A stretch of 5,236 nt of DNA from Candidatus Agrococcus pullicola (lineage in GTDB: Bacteria > Actinomycetota > Actinomycetes > Actinomycetales > Microbacteriaceae), in assembly GCA_019115685.1 (NCBI GenBank), contig DXDC01000019.1:1-5236 (forward strand). The letters run 5' to 3'. Made by a program: the position numbers and the translations under genes. The first letter of the stretch is position 1. Each line of letters opens with the position of its first letter. The notes under the pieces were generated by a model. The model was not told the origin of the DNA. It worked only from the letters and a program-made list of their open reading frames with translations, and searched no databases. This document shows positions 4,874 through 5,236 of this stretch, piece after piece.

Positions 4874-5236
4874 TTGTGGATCTCCAATCCCACGATCCCC
4901 TCTGCAGCCACGCGGATGCGTTCCACGAAAGGCTCGGCGGGGTCGGTGAGCGAGGCCTCGCCACCGCGCAGGACGGTGTCGACAGCACGTTGAAGAGCAC
5001 CCGACGGGCTCGGAGGGAGGTCGACCACCCGCCACGCGACGATCCAATCGGGGCGAACCAGCAGCGCACCGGCCGAGCCAATTCCGCGCGACGCTGCCCA
5101 GTCGCGTTCGTCGTCCGAGATCGCGACGATGTGCAGAGGCAACGCGCAGGTCACATCGTGGACGGCATCCTCCCAGGTCTTTGCGGCGCTCTCACTGACG
5201 AACAACGTGAATCCGTCCCGTTCGACCATGTCGATC
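4870..5236 (-). CDS. Class A flavoprotein aromatic monooxygenase (PheA/TfdB type), C-terminal fragment; N-terminus outside window
   Basis: Only the last 121 residues are visible; the frame stays open through the right edge, so the Met at 5227-5229 is internal and not a start. The segment resembles the thioredoxin-like C-terminal domain of FAD-dependent phenol and chlorophenol hydroxylases: a GFTLFV strand, then a HIVAISDDERDWAASRGIGS stretch, then GALLVRPDWIVAWRV and an amphipathic helix ending in AVDTVL. Full proteins of this family hydroxylate phenolic rings with NAD(P)H and O2, but the FAD- and substrate-binding domains are not in view, so activity cannot be confirmed. About 30 residues follow the usual domain end (from GGEASLTD to LEIHK), an extension I do not recognise. 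The TGA at 4870-4872 overlaps the next gene's ATG by 4 bp, so the two are almost certainly cotranscribed. Confidence 0.75.
   Translation of the reverse strand, partial: IDMVERDGFTLFVSESAAKTWEDAVHDVTCALPLHIVAISDDERDWAASRGIGSAGALLVRPDWIVAWRVVDLPPSPSGALQRAVDTVLRGGEASLTDPAEPFVERIRVAAEGIVGLEIHK

Noticed and set aside
4874..5047. N-terminal extension of the upstream RraA-like protein (58 extra residues)
   Set aside because: The extension is Arg/Pro/Cys-rich, overlaps the hydroxylase reading frame, and the internal ATG at 4871-4873 has a good Shine-Dalgarno and the ATGA junction.

Overview
The window looks like part of an aromatic-acid catabolism cluster from a high-GC bacterium. An actinobacterium is my best guess. 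The support is GC-rich coding sequence with G/C-biased third positions, a GTG start, dense same-strand packing with 4-bp and 11-bp gene overlaps, and a strong terminator hairpin with no U-tract. No rRNA, tRNA or marker gene is present to settle the taxonomy.

Layout, left to right. (1) Positions 1-579, minus strand: an enoyl-CoA hydratase/isomerase-superfamily protein closely resembling p-hydroxycinnamoyl-CoA (feruloyl-CoA) hydratase/lyase; its C-terminus runs off the left edge. (2) Positions 638-2068, minus: an NAD(P)-dependent aldehyde dehydrogenase lying 58 bp upstream of the lyase and probably in the same operon. (3) Positions 2069-2378: a 310-bp divergent intergenic region with three inverted repeats that could be operators. 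(4) Positions 2379-3467, plus: an amidohydrolase-family metal-dependent decarboxylase resembling 5-carboxyvanillate decarboxylase (LigW) and gamma-resorcylate decarboxylase. (5) Positions 3498-3545: a perfect 22-bp stem hairpin between convergent genes, probably a bidirectional terminator. (6) Positions 3568-4209 and 4199-4873, minus: two overlapping, tandem RraA-like genes of the 4-hydroxy-4-methyl-2-oxoglutarate / 4-carboxy-4-hydroxy-2-oxoadipate aldolase superfamily. (7) Positions 4870-5236, minus: the C-terminal part of a class A flavoprotein aromatic hydroxylase (PheA/TfdB type), translationally coupled to the first RraA-like gene.

How they may work together (inference). The lyase would cleave a hydroxycinnamoyl-CoA to a benzaldehyde plus acetyl-CoA, and the aldehyde dehydrogenase would oxidise that aldehyde to the benzoate. 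The LigW-like enzyme would remove a carboxyl group ortho to a phenolic hydroxyl, and the flavin hydroxylase would hydroxylate a phenolic ring. The RraA-like aldolase(s) would split a late oxo-acid to pyruvate and a second product, as in the protocatechuate 4,5-cleavage and gallate pathways. No ring-cleavage dioxygenase, CoA ligase or regulator is visible here; these would have to lie outside the window. The individual families are familiar. The combination, and the paired RraA-like paralogues that differ at a catalytic-motif position, are the parts most worth following up.
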